A DNA stretch of 64,000 bases, from NCBI RefSeq assembly GCF_024529975.1, contig NZ_AP024897.1, positions 1,178,001-1,242,000 of the forward strand, written 5' to 3'. The stretch is from Vibrio quintilis (GTDB lineage: Bacteria > Pseudomonadota > Gammaproteobacteria > Enterobacterales > Vibrionaceae). The notes under the pieces were generated by a model, which had not been told where the DNA came from, ran no database searches, and saw nothing but the letters and a program-made list of their open reading frames with translations. Of this stretch, positions 39,911 through 48,915 are shown in pieces (positions within the stretch are counted from its first letter, which is position 1; every line of letters starts with the position of its first letter). The position numbers and the translations under genes were made by a program.

Positions 39911-40421
39911 GTATAAGTCAAGTGTTAAGTCTAATTGCTGGCATTGCCATTCTAACGATTGCGATTTGACTGATTTTAAATCTGGGTATGGAAGGGTATC
40001 CGCCGTCGTCACCTGCAATGTGTGTTTTGCTAAACAGGTTCTTAGTTATGAAAGTCCTCGTGCAGTTATGATTACGCAAAGTGATAAAACGGTATATAGA
40101 GAATGTATTCAGAAAATTGAGCTGTGGTCGTTAAATACGCTCCACAACCAATGGCTCAATAAGGTCGCTAAATCGGGAAAGGTGAATGAAGAAACCGCTG
40201 AACAAGTCGTTCGTGATTTTGGTGTGACATACCCGTTAGAAATCTTTCACCTATTGCCGAATTACGCTAGATTATTGGTGGTTGAGAGCTTGGACTGGCA
40301 CGACGAATTATCGCTTCAAAACCTTCATAGGATTGAAGACGAGCTACGGAATGAAGCCGAGACGACGTATGATTTAGGTTGGTTTATCGACGTCATTTTA
40401 CGAGAGAGGGGAATACTCTAA
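39897..40421 (+). CDS. Hypothetical protein with N-terminal zinc-ribbon-like cysteines
   Basis: This 174-aa protein has CWHC and CNVC pairs separated by about 25 residues (positions 13-42), consistent with a zinc ribbon. The rest is helical and acidic, ending WFIDVILRERGIL. Its start lies inside the methyltransferase gene with the ribosome site GGAGAAAAAA, so the two are probably coupled. The function is unknown. Confidence 0.6.
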   Translation: MGQIEYKSSVKSNCWHCHSNDCDLTDFKSGYGRVSAVVTCNVCFAKQVLSYESPRAVMITQSDKTVYRECIQKIELWSLNTLHNQWLNKVAKSGKVNEETAEQVVRDFGVTYPLEIFHLLPNYARLLVVESLDWHDELSLQNLHRIEDELRNEAETTYDLGWFIDVILRERGIL

Positions 40422-40443
40422 ACGACATTTCAACGGATTGCAG

Positions 40444-40477
40444 CAAAGCCCATTTATGGGCTTTTGCCGTTTTTGGA
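40444..40477. terminator. Bidirectional terminator between convergent genes
   Basis: AAAGCCCAT and ATGGGCTTT form a tight stem with a 2-nt loop, extended by GC pairs, followed by a T-rich run. It separates the convergent zinc-ribbon and ArdC-like genes. Confidence 0.8.
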
Positions 40478-40480
40478 CGG

Positions 40481-41869
40481 TCATACGCTCAGTCCAGCCC
40501 TACGACCCACGCCAATGTGCTTTTTTCGCTCTTCTTGAAACGCTGATTTTTCTAACGTTATCAGTCGTTCAATTTCTCTCGAAAGGCTTTTGCTGAACTC
40601 ATTACTCACTTCCACTCTTTGGTCTGAATCGGTCACTAATTCTATGCCGTTGCTTACATATCTTATCCCGATAATCGAGTGATTCACTAAGGGATTGAGA
40701 GTCGGGTCAAAGCTGGCTTCATCACAAATCACTTGCTGTAAAACCGTTTGGCTCTGCTGCGAAAAATCGAGATATTGAGTTTCTTGTTGTAGCTTTAATT
40801 TGTGCTGCTCAACACGTTCAGAAATGTAACTTTGCGCTTCTTTGGCTTGCTTACACACCGATAGCAAGGCTTTCTTTTGATCAGCAAATTGCTGCGTCCA
40901 GCTTTCAAGATAAGCTGCGTGAGAATGGAACGTTTCTAAGCCTTGATCAAGACACATAAAAAGTGTTGCTGTCTCTGCAATAAGCTCTTCTTTCGCATAC
41001 GTTTGAGAGCCAAATGGATTGCTTAACTTTCTGTTTAACCTTGAAGGATGCCCTGTGCTGTGGCTGAGTTCGTGAAGGATCACAGCAAAACGTGCTTTGT
41101 CACTTTTAAACTTCTCTCTTGGTGGAATGACAATATGGTCTTCTTTAACGTTGTAATAGGCTCTGTCTTTGTCTTTTTCAATGACAGGCACGCCCATTGC
41201 TTCGATAATCATTTTTGCCTGATTGACAAACGCTTGGTCTTTTTCTGACTCAACCATTGTCTGCTTGGCGAGAGCGTCTTGTTTGGCAAAATAAGGCTGC
41301 TCGTCAATATAGGATTGCGGCAATAGGTGTTTGATTTTCTCTAGGGCGAAAACTCTGTATCCCTTCAAGCCACGTCTTAACTCAAAGCCGTTGTCTCGCA
41401 TTTCTTTAAAGCTCATACCCTCAGTGAACTTTTCGAATTGCGCTTTGCTTATCCTATGACCATCTTTCTTGTAGTTTTCCAGATATTTAACGACGACGCT
41501 TTCAAGTTTAATGCCTTTTAGCGGCTTATTAGGGTCAAAGTTTTCTGATTGCGTTGGTAGCTGGTCTTTGTGTTTTTCAAGCAGCTCTTGGGCTTGTTTA
41601 AACGTGGCGTATAAAGGGATCTTGGTTGCCATTTTTTGTTGGTCAGCTAAGAGCATAATAATGTTTATACCGCTGTATTGGTTTCCAAAAAAGTTGATTG
41701 GTAAGGCGTTGAGCGTTGAGCGATAGAATGACACCTCTACGTCATTATCTGAGGTTGGTTTTTCCCCTTTTGGCTTGGAAAAATAGTCAAATAAACGGTC
41801 AAGTATTTGGTCTTGCTGGCTCTTTTTTTCGGTAGTGCTGCCAGTTGCACTCAGTCTTTTCTTTGTCAT
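40481..41869 (-). CDS. ArdC-like antirestriction protein with zincin metalloprotease-like domain
   Basis: This 462-aa protein has an N-terminal ArdC/DUF1738-type region (NQYSGINIIMLLAD, about 60-75) and a zincin motif HELSHSTGHPSRLNR near 265-280, the typical ArdC HExxH with a downstream acidic ligand. A C-terminal extension of about 150 residues is unassigned. ArdC proteins bind ssDNA and protect incoming plasmids from restriction. AAGGAG lies six bases upstream of the ATG, and a shared 21-bp motif sits just upstream. Confidence 0.78.
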   Translation of the reverse strand: MTKKRLSATGSTTEKKSQQDQILDRLFDYFSKPKGEKPTSDNDVEVSFYRSTLNALPINFFGNQYSGINIIMLLADQQKMATKIPLYATFKQAQELLEKHKDQLPTQSENFDPNKPLKGIKLESVVVKYLENYKKDGHRISKAQFEKFTEGMSFKEMRDNGFELRRGLKGYRVFALEKIKHLLPQSYIDEQPYFAKQDALAKQTMVESEKDQAFVNQAKMIIEAMGVPVIEKDKDRAYYNVKEDHIVIPPREKFKSDKARFAVILHELSHSTGHPSRLNRKLSNPFGSQTYAKEELIAETATLFMCLDQGLETFHSHAAYLESWTQQFADQKKALLSVCKQAKEAQSYISERVEQHKLKLQQETQYLDFSQQSQTVLQQVICDEASFDPTLNPLVNHSIIGIRYVSNGIELVTDSDQRVEVSNEFSKSLSREIERLITLEKSAFQEERKKHIGVGRRAGLSV

Positions 41870-41886
41870 TGATACACTCCTTTTAG

Positions 41887-41907
41887 TGGTATATCGATGT
41901 CATATCA
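41887..41907. promoter_or_regulatory. Shared island motif, copy A
   Basis: TGGTATATCGATGTCATATCA lies between the divergent ArdC-like gene and the 42062 gene. Similar 21-bp sites occur at 44829, 48880 and 50025; the joint pattern is TKGTWWRYCGATGTCATAYCA. It may be the operator of an island regulator. Confidence 0.5.
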
Positions 41908-42061
41908 TTGATTTACTTTTCTTCAACTTATTGAAAATATGTGATTTTATTTATTTCAGTAAGTAAAAGGATTTTGAGTGTTTATTCGTTTGAAAAATTG
42001 CTATGAGCTTGTGAAAGGCTCGTTTTGTGATATCACGAATAGAGAAACAGGAAGAAAAGCA

Positions 42062-43201
42062 ATGAGAGAGCAGTTTACTGAAAAAATGATTCAAAAAAGC
42101 ATCGCTTTACTGGAAGCGAAACCCGAATTATTCGAGCAATTTATGGTGTTTTCAGTCCGTAAAAACGCAGAGGATGATAAAGCTTATATTCAAGATTTGT
42201 TTAGGTTTTTCTATGAGCAAGACGTGATACGTCCAGAGTTGATCCTTGATAAGACGCACGTGTTAGGTCGCAATCTTTTAGCCAGTATTGAGCAGTTCAA
42301 TCTATTTAAAGCGGCGTTGATTGAGTATCAGAATGCCGAGCAAATCGGTTTGTATCTCGCTCAATACGATTTGGGATTGAGTGATTGGATTTTCAACACG
42401 GATGCACAGGCGATGAAGCTCAATCCAGACAGGAAAAATGACTTAAACCTCAGTTTACTCAACAACAATGTCGTTATTGGAACTGATATTGATATTTCTT
42501 TGCTTGACCCGTTTAACAACAGCGACCCTTTTCTGGCTCAATTCAACGATAGACCATTACCAACCTGTGATTTCTCTTCTTTCTATCCAGCGGAATGGAA
42601 TAACGGGGTATTGAGCTTGTCTGCTGTTGCTGATTTAGCTTGGAAAGGTGAAGAAACACCTGTCCATATTTCAAAGCAACTTCAAGTTTACAGGCAACGA
42701 CAAACGCAGCTTGTTGAGTTGGATAAAAAGATTAAGCAATTAGCACAGCCCGTATTTTGTTCGCATTACTATCAAGAAGGAAAGTCTCGACCTTTCGCTA
42801 TTCCAGAATTGATTGGCAGTATTGACCATATCGTGCTCGATAAAATCCCAAGCAGTGACGAACTTCTCAATGCTTTACTGGCTTGTCAAAGCAAGCATAT
42901 CAGTGCTTTTCCTTATACTGATCAAGGGTTGGCAAACTTGAAAAAAGCAGTAGCGGTGATTGAACGTGATCAGTTGTTCGATGTGAATGCGGTGACTTTC
43001 TCGAAGAAGATAGACCAACGTGTGATTGACGCAGTCTACACACCAGAAAAATCACCACTTAAAGAAGAGCCGTCTTGTGTCTTTAATCTTGATCGAGAAT
43101 ACCAAAATGAATTGGACAAAATCAGAGAAGAGATTACTCATATCAAGCAAAACAAACTGGCAGCGCAGCCGAATCAGATCTATCCAAGGATGAAACCGTG
43201 A
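42062..43201 (+). CDS. Hypothetical island protein
   Basis: This 379-aa protein is of unknown family. The chosen ATG follows AGGAAGAAAAGCA; an in-frame start at 41978 would add 28 residues. It is mostly helical, with a C-terminal Lys/Glu-rich coiled-coil-like stretch (YQNELDKIREEITHIKQ). The stop overlaps the GTG start of the next gene, so both are translated together. Confidence 0.6.
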   Translation: MREQFTEKMIQKSIALLEAKPELFEQFMVFSVRKNAEDDKAYIQDLFRFFYEQDVIRPELILDKTHVLGRNLLASIEQFNLFKAALIEYQNAEQIGLYLAQYDLGLSDWIFNTDAQAMKLNPDRKNDLNLSLLNNNVVIGTDIDISLLDPFNNSDPFLAQFNDRPLPTCDFSSFYPAEWNNGVLSLSAVADLAWKGEETPVHISKQLQVYRQRQTQLVELDKKIKQLAQPVFCSHYYQEGKSRPFAIPELIGSIDHIVLDKIPSSDELLNALLACQSKHISAFPYTDQGLANLKKAVAVIERDQLFDVNAVTFSKKIDQRVIDAVYTPEKSPLKEEPSCVFNLDREYQNELDKIREEITHIKQNKLAAQPNQIYPRMKP

Positions 43202-43659
43202 CAGTATTAGAGCTGCTGACACTGAGTTATTTTAGTCCTGTTTTTGGGGCTGATATGGAGCGTGTAGAAACTCAAAGACAGAGTGAAGAGGCTTTCATTC
43301 AAGCGTTTCTAGCGGCAAATCAACCTTTCGTGAACAGTATGTTTGAGCAAGTATTAAAACGAGTGGAAAGCGACCTTTTACTGCACAATAAAGCCGTGGA
43401 TCAATCGTGTTTAGCAGAGGCGATGAATGTGGTGTTCGATACCTATTTACATTGTCAGTTTGTGCTTCAAGACAAACCGCTCTCATACTGGTCGCAATAT
43501 CGAGAGCAGGACGCAGAAACGCTTTTAGACAGATTATTGAGCGATCTTGCCCTGACGAAGCTATATGTGGCTTGTGAGAGCGTCGTGCAGCAAGCATTTT
43601 TACTTCCTGTCTCTAAACAACCTAAAAGCTGCAAACCACGCTTAAAACGAAAACCCTAA
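43198..43659 (+). CDS. Hypothetical island protein
   Basis: This 153-aa protein starts with GTG overlapping the previous stop codon (GTGA). It is helical, with a basic tail (SCKPRLKRKP). No known motif is visible. It overlaps the convergent gene at 43642 by 18 bp at their 3' ends. Confidence 0.55.
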   Translation: MTVLELLTLSYFSPVFGADMERVETQRQSEEAFIQAFLAANQPFVNSMFEQVLKRVESDLLLHNKAVDQSCLAEAMNVVFDTYLHCQFVLQDKPLSYWSQYREQDAETLLDRLLSDLALTKLYVACESVVQQAFLLPVSKQPKSCKPRLKRKP

Positions 43660-44397
43660 ATGCTCTACTGTGCATTGGTGGTATTCAGTTCGATTCATAG
43701 CCTGAGATAAACAGGCTTTAATGATAAACAACTCAGGAAGCGTAATGCGTAGATTGTCCCTTTTAAAGCACGAAGTTGTATTCGTGAAAATCAAATTAAA
43801 GCTCATTGCCTCTAAGACTAGTGTTTCAAAATCACGGTCAGTCTCGTGCTGGTAAAAGGATTGAAACTGCTTATAGATTGCGTCTAAGCAATAGGCATAA
43901 TCCGTCTCGTTCTGGTAGTAAATGGCTTTGAGAAGGCTTGTTACAGAGCGATAATCTATCCCGACAAGACGCAATTCTTGTTTGAAGCGTTTCCATAGCC
44001 CCGTATTGGCTTTAGCGTATTGAATTGCTGCAAGCAATGGTTTGGCATAGACGCTTAAAACGATATGAAATCGAGAGTGTTGCTTCACCATTAAATCAAA
44101 CACCTCGTCATGGCTGTAACTGCGATTGATATCAATGCGAGTATCTTGATAAATCTGTGAGGTGAGCCTTTGATATTCATTCGCTTGCGCCTTTCGTGCT
44201 TCTCGAAAGTGCTTTTGGTTACTGGCTGTGCGACGTTTTTTCAATTGGAGCTGCCAATATTGAGTCAGTCCCGTTAGATAAACCACGTGTCGGTATTGTT
44301 TGAGAAACGCTGAATAATCTTCACCTGCAATGACATATAAGTGTTCTATGTCGAGAATGGACGTGTAGTTGTTCAGTTGATTTAGCAGAGGCTTCAC
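43642..44397 (-). CDS. Hypothetical island protein
   Basis: This 251-aa protein starts with GTG overlapping the stop of the preceding gene and follows a GAGGTGACAA ribosome site. It contains many Lys/Arg and aromatic residues (YWQLQLKKRRTASNQKHFREARK), which could bind nucleic acid. I do not recognise it. Confidence 0.55.
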   Translation of the reverse strand: MKPLLNQLNNYTSILDIEHLYVIAGEDYSAFLKQYRHVVYLTGLTQYWQLQLKKRRTASNQKHFREARKAQANEYQRLTSQIYQDTRIDINRSYSHDEVFDLMVKQHSRFHIVLSVYAKPLLAAIQYAKANTGLWKRFKQELRLVGIDYRSVTSLLKAIYYQNETDYAYCLDAIYKQFQSFYQHETDRDFETLVLEAMSFNLIFTNTTSCFKRDNLRITLPELFIIKACLSQAMNRTEYHQCTVEHLGFSF

Positions 44398-44759
44398 TTG
44401 TCACCTCGCTTCAATATCTCTTGAATGATTTCGCTGACTTCTTTTTCATAAGCAATGGCTTGCTGGACTTGATACTGGTGCAATAGCGGTTTAAAAAACT
44501 GTATTAAAAATAGTGAATCAGCGTCGGAAACCGAATCACAACTGAGTAATAGGCATCGGTAATAAGAATGTCTGATAATTGGCAGTTGTGGCTTTGAGCG
44601 GAAAAACTGGCGATTGAAACTCTCTTTGGGTATTCGCTGCTTCTTTAACGCTTGTTCAAACAGGCTCTTAAAGTCGCTGTCATTGATAATGAAATTAATC
44701 ACGCTTGATACGTCACCGTTATGTAATTCATCCTCAATCTGATTTAGTGTGTCATTCAT
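44394..44759 (-). CDS. Hypothetical small island protein
   Basis: This 121-aa acidic protein (starts MNDTLNQIEDELHNGD) has a very strong AAGGAGGAG ribosome site before 44759. It is translationally coupled to the downstream 43642 gene. The function is unknown. Confidence 0.55.
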   Translation of the reverse strand: MNDTLNQIEDELHNGDVSSVINFIINDSDFKSLFEQALKKQRIPKESFNRQFFRSKPQLPIIRHSYYRCLLLSCDSVSDADSLFLIQFFKPLLHQYQVQQAIAYEKEVSEIIQEILKRGDK

Positions 44760-44828
44760 TACTCCTCCTTCCATTGGCTCTCTATATCTCTTACCACGCC
44801 TAAGTTAATTTGCAATATTTCAAGGCTG

Positions 44829-44849
44829 TGGTAAGTCGATGGTATGGAG
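44829..44849. promoter_or_regulatory. Shared island motif, copy C
   Basis: TGGTAAGTCGATGGTATGGAG lies between divergent genes at 44759(-) and 44869(+). It matches the left part of copies A and B (TGGTA..TCGATG). Confidence 0.45.
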
Positions 44850-44868
44850 TTAAGACAGGGAGAAAGGT

Positions 44869-45879
44869 ATGAGTAGGCAGCGATTTTTTAGTGAGATAGA
44901 GCAACTAAACCAACATAAAGATTTTGAAGGTTTGACGGTAGAAGAGAGAAGCAATTATGAGTTGGTGATCACTCAACTGCCCGACAAACTCAAAAACGCA
45001 CAATCAGCAACGGGTGTGAAACAGAGGTTAGTTTCGGTTGTTCAAAAGCTTACGCAACTTTCTCAACGATATGATTTACCTTTTGTCGTGCAATATTCAA
45101 AGGTAGACATTGACCTTATATATCAGCAGATAAAACAGAATCACTTTGCCTTATTCCATTTTAATTCTTCGTCACCGATGCCAAGTCGCTGCACGTTCAC
45201 TGTCACGAGTGAGTTTTTAAAAGGCTGTCGTGACTATCTTCATATAGATTGGAGAAGGGCTTTTACAGCGGATTTATTGCGTTTTGAAGGGCAAACGCTG
45301 ACGCTGATTTCTGAGGAGGGGGAGCTACTTTCCAGCAACGATGATCAAGGCGAGAGTATTAAGATTGAAAATCAAACGCTCTATGCGCTTATGTATGTGA
45401 TTAATAAACACTGCGATATCCACTATTGGGTTAATCATATCCTGCCTGTTGAGGTTCGTCTGGCTATGGAACAAGGAGCGAAGCGTCAATTAGAAACGAT
45501 AATAAAGCCGCTGCGAGATATGCCAGAAATCACGAGACTGTATCAACAGTCGCAGTTTAATGTGGATTTGAATGTGTTTTGTAAAGCGGTGATCTCTGCT
45601 ATCAGCGTTATTCCAAGTTTCAATGCGCTTGACGATTTGCGCTTAGACAAAAACAAACAAGCTTCTATTGATGCGGTGAACACTGCATTAGATTGCATTG
45701 GCTGGGAGCAAAGTATGCTGGCACAAGATTTCAAATCAGCAGTAAGGCTTTATCAAGCGTGGGTTGAGCTTCTGGCGTTCAAGCTTAGTGAATACTTGGA
45801 GGCCTATCATAGTGAATGCTTTGATAAATCGATGTTTATCATACAGCAATACTCTAAGCCCAAGCCGAAGAAGCGTTAA
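44869..45879 (+). CDS. Hypothetical island protein
   Basis: This 336-aa protein (starts MSRQRFFSEIEQLNQHKD) has a good GGGAGAAAGGT ribosome site. It is largely helical, with a basic C-terminus (YSKPKPKKR) similar in style to the tail of the 43198 product. No catalytic motif is apparent. Confidence 0.6.
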   Translation: MSRQRFFSEIEQLNQHKDFEGLTVEERSNYELVITQLPDKLKNAQSATGVKQRLVSVVQKLTQLSQRYDLPFVVQYSKVDIDLIYQQIKQNHFALFHFNSSSPMPSRCTFTVTSEFLKGCRDYLHIDWRRAFTADLLRFEGQTLTLISEEGELLSSNDDQGESIKIENQTLYALMYVINKHCDIHYWVNHILPVEVRLAMEQGAKRQLETIIKPLRDMPEITRLYQQSQFNVDLNVFCKAVISAISVIPSFNALDDLRLDKNKQASIDAVNTALDCIGWEQSMLAQDFKSAVRLYQAWVELLAFKLSEYLEAYHSECFDKSMFIIQQYSKPKPKKR

Positions 45880-45891
45880 CACGACGAAGTT

Positions 45892-46701
45892 TTAGTTATC
45901 GTTGTAACCAAACTCCTTAGAGGCTAATACGTTCTTCCAATATGCCTCTCTTGATAATATTTCGTCCTTGGTTTTATGTGTATCAGCGATCTCTAAAATA
46001 GAGTATTGAAAATTGTCAGCGTATTTCATTCCTTTTTCACTGAGGAGTGAGTAAAGCTGGTTATTACCACCATGACCAGAGTAGGAGTAGTCACACCACC
46101 TTTGCCAAAGTCCGTTCTCACCTGTTGCGCTCCCCACGTAGAGTTTTCCAGTGGCAAGATCTGTGATCAGATAAATGCCTGAAACACTTGATAAAGCGGA
46201 ACGCCAATCACTAATTTGTTGCCTAACAATAATGTCAAGGTGAGCCTTGGAAAGACTTGTGTGTTGATAACCTTGAAAACTCTCGACCGCTACTTTTTGA
46301 GCTGTAATTTCTTTTACTACGATATTTTCAGACCAGTTTTCGGCAATCAAATAAGATTGACGCCCTGAGCGAGTAAAGGACACTTTTAAGCGACCAGAAT
46401 ATGACTCAAACTCAGGAATCGATTTAGTCGTGTAGTCGTAATGATCTTCATTCCATATGCTTGATACTGACTCATAAACGCCAGCAAAAAGCCAAGTATT
46501 AGGTTCAGGTAGCTGGATCAGTGATACAATATAGTCTCGGTTAAAGTTTTTCTTTGATTGCCAAGATTGCCACTCTTCAAAATCACCAGCCAAATAAACG
46601 TCCAATGGGTTTTGGTATCCGTTCCAGACTGCCAAGTGTATCTTGCATTTTGTTGGTATGATTTCTGGGTTTACAGCTTGTATGAAAGTAAAGAGTTCCA
46701 T
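45892..46701 (-). CDS. GIY-YIG nuclease-domain protein
   Basis: This 269-aa protein has an unassigned N-terminal region and a C-terminal GIY-YIG domain from about residue 174 (GIYLITDLATGKLYVGSA), with Arg in LWQRWCDYSYSGH and a later Glu in REAYWKNVL. GIY-YIG domains cut DNA. Here it could serve restriction, homing or repair; none can be chosen from sequence. Confidence 0.75.
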   Translation of the reverse strand: MELFTFIQAVNPEIIPTKCKIHLAVWNGYQNPLDVYLAGDFEEWQSWQSKKNFNRDYIVSLIQLPEPNTWLFAGVYESVSSIWNEDHYDYTTKSIPEFESYSGRLKVSFTRSGRQSYLIAENWSENIVVKEITAQKVAVESFQGYQHTSLSKAHLDIIVRQQISDWRSALSSVSGIYLITDLATGKLYVGSATGENGLWQRWCDYSYSGHGGNNQLYSLLSEKGMKYADNFQYSILEIADTHKTKDEILSREAYWKNVLASKEFGYNDN

Positions 46702-46761
46702 TTAATACAATGACTTATAGTTTGTTTCATTAAGAGTAACATAAGTCGGTCTTGATTCGTT

Positions 46762-48867
46762 TCAAATGTGTGTTTTTTTGACCTCTGTCGTTTGATTTAA
46801 TGTCTGACACTGCTGTTTTAAATAGGTTTTTTGAGCCTCTATTTGTATCGCTACTCTTTCTTTTTGTGCTTCACTAAGGCGAGATGAATCAAGCAAATGT
46901 AATCCTGTTGCGTTGGTGAATCTGAACTTATCAGGCGTCTTCTTACTGTATTTTTGAAAGTTCTTCTCAAAGCGTTTTAGCTCGGATTCTAACCTTTTGT
47001 CTATCATTGCTTGCAGCGTTTCGTCTTGTTCCATACCAGGGTAAGAGACTTGCACTTTTTCACTGTATTTGTCACCTGAGAAGATAAGTTCAACGTGTAA
47101 ATGTCTCAGTGCTCCAACGTTTGCCCTCTTATTGACAGGGCTTATCACAAGGATTTCATCGCTGGCAAGTGACTTCGCTTCTTCAAGTAGCATAGCGTTC
47201 AGAAGTTTCGCAGAAGCCTGTGGATTAAGCATGCTGATGCTAATAATGGAATGATTTTCGTCTATGCGCTCAATATCAACCAGCGCACAGCCTTTCTCAT
47301 TAAATAGTGTGGTGTGATCACCTTCTTCTCGAACTTCTATGCCGAAGTGATCAAACAACCGTCTATGACGCTCAATAGAGAAGTGTTCTTGATAGATATC
47401 ATTAAATGGCTCACTAAGATTGACTGTCACCTGCTTACGGTAGTTAACGTGCTTTGGCATCAAGCTCATTAACTCCGTTTGATGCGCTAATATGTCGGCG
47501 GCTTCGAGGCTGAAAGTATCGGCTAACGCCTTGCCAGATAACGCCTTAGAGCTAAACAGTGAAGCGTTGTATTTTGTCGCTCTGATAGTGGATAGCTTTG
47601 TGTTTGCAAGTTTGTGAAATGATAGGTGTTTTTGTTTGTTGAGGTTGATAACAATACCTGTGTTGAGACAACGTTGATAAAACACACAGAAAGCGTCTTT
47701 TTGAGCTTGATTATGTTTGCTTGGTGGTAATTGACGTAACTCTCTTTCTAACGCTGATTTCACGGCTTTAAGATTGTTTAGAAGCACCGTTTCCATTTTT
47801 TGAATGGTTGGCGTGCAGTGGCGTTGATGTTGCTTTTCAAAGTGCCACTGCTTGGCAAATTGGCGTAACGAACGTTTTAAAGCTCGATTAACAAAGGTGT
47901 CGATATTCAGTGCAAGTCCTAATCCTTCCTGTTTTATTTCAACATGGTCGTTGGATAGGGCAGACAGTAAAATCCCCATTTGTTGAAGTGTGTTGATTTT
48001 GGCAGCGAGTGGCTCATTACTCTCTAATGTGGCATAAATACGCTGTTCTAACGCTCTAAAATCCGCCCTCACTTGTCGCCAGTTTTCAGATCTTTTTAAG
48101 AGGTGAGACAGATATTTTTTTCTATGATTAGCCCCTGTCTGTTGTGCTTCTCCACTGGCTATACCTTGTTCTAATAATGGGAACTGTTTTTCAATCTGTT
48201 TATGTGCAATGCGCTTTGTTTCATAGAAAAAGCGTGGGTTCATGTATCGCTTTGTTACAGGGTCGTATGCGTGGCTATAGAAATGAATGTGTGGGTTGGT
48301 TTCATCTTCAATATGAAAGTTTGTAACAAGTTCAATCTCTTCTGGTCTGGTTTTGCTGCCTTTGATTTTTTGCTCTTTTTTGATCTGGTTATAGTAGTTC
48401 GCTAAGAAGTGACGAGTCATAGTTTCTATGGCTTGCTTGACTCGCTCTACATTGTTGTTTGATGCTTGTAGTAAGCGTTGGTACTCGTCTTGGATAAAGC
48501 TCAGTGAACCCTGATAATTAAAGAGATTTTTTGTATCTAAACATTCTTGATACTCGTCGAGTTGATTGGCTTTACGGCTACGTTTGACGTAGTTTTGAAT
48601 AATATAGCGGTGTTGACTCAGGCAATAGTCATTGACTAGCGTTGATAAGTCCGCTCGATTCAGTGTTGTGCCTTTATGACTCAGTAACAGTCCCAAGTTA
48701 GGTTGAGACGGATCAATTGAAAAAGATAAGTCTGAGCGTTTTAGGCTGTAACGTTTGGTCTTCTTATCAGTGATAAGATAAAGGATATGGTTGCTCAGTG
48801 AGCCTGTGTTTTTGCCTCTTCTTTTGTTGTCGCAGCTAAAAGCGACTTTCTTCATTTTTACAATCAT
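46762..48867 (-). CDS. Putative HUH relaxase/mobilisation protein
   Basis: This 701-aa protein has an N-terminal region with TNFHIEDETNPHIHFYSHAYD near 185-205; the HxH pair in a beta-strand resembles the metal-binding motif III of MobA-type relaxases. The catalytic tyrosine cannot be assigned with certainty (SQHRYIIQNYVK is a candidate near 90). The C-terminal half is helical and basic. It would nick an origin of transfer and lead the strand in mobilisation. AAGGACG precedes 48867, and the shared 21-bp motif lies just upstream. Confidence 0.5.
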   Translation of the reverse strand: MIVKMKKVAFSCDNKRRGKNTGSLSNHILYLITDKKTKRYSLKRSDLSFSIDPSQPNLGLLLSHKGTTLNRADLSTLVNDYCLSQHRYIIQNYVKRSRKANQLDEYQECLDTKNLFNYQGSLSFIQDEYQRLLQASNNNVERVKQAIETMTRHFLANYYNQIKKEQKIKGSKTRPEEIELVTNFHIEDETNPHIHFYSHAYDPVTKRYMNPRFFYETKRIAHKQIEKQFPLLEQGIASGEAQQTGANHRKKYLSHLLKRSENWRQVRADFRALEQRIYATLESNEPLAAKINTLQQMGILLSALSNDHVEIKQEGLGLALNIDTFVNRALKRSLRQFAKQWHFEKQHQRHCTPTIQKMETVLLNNLKAVKSALERELRQLPPSKHNQAQKDAFCVFYQRCLNTGIVINLNKQKHLSFHKLANTKLSTIRATKYNASLFSSKALSGKALADTFSLEAADILAHQTELMSLMPKHVNYRKQVTVNLSEPFNDIYQEHFSIERHRRLFDHFGIEVREEGDHTTLFNEKGCALVDIERIDENHSIISISMLNPQASAKLLNAMLLEEAKSLASDEILVISPVNKRANVGALRHLHVELIFSGDKYSEKVQVSYPGMEQDETLQAMIDKRLESELKRFEKNFQKYSKKTPDKFRFTNATGLHLLDSSRLSEAQKERVAIQIEAQKTYLKQQCQTLNQTTEVKKTHI

Positions 48868-48879
48868 CAATAAACGTCC

Positions 48880-48900
48880 TTGTTTACCGATGTCATACCA
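48880..48900. promoter_or_regulatory. Shared island motif, copy B
   Basis: TTGTTTACCGATGTCATACCA sits directly upstream of the relaxase-like gene. It shares CGATGTCATAYCA with copy A. Confidence 0.5.
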
Positions 48901-48915
48901 TTAAACGTTTTCTTG

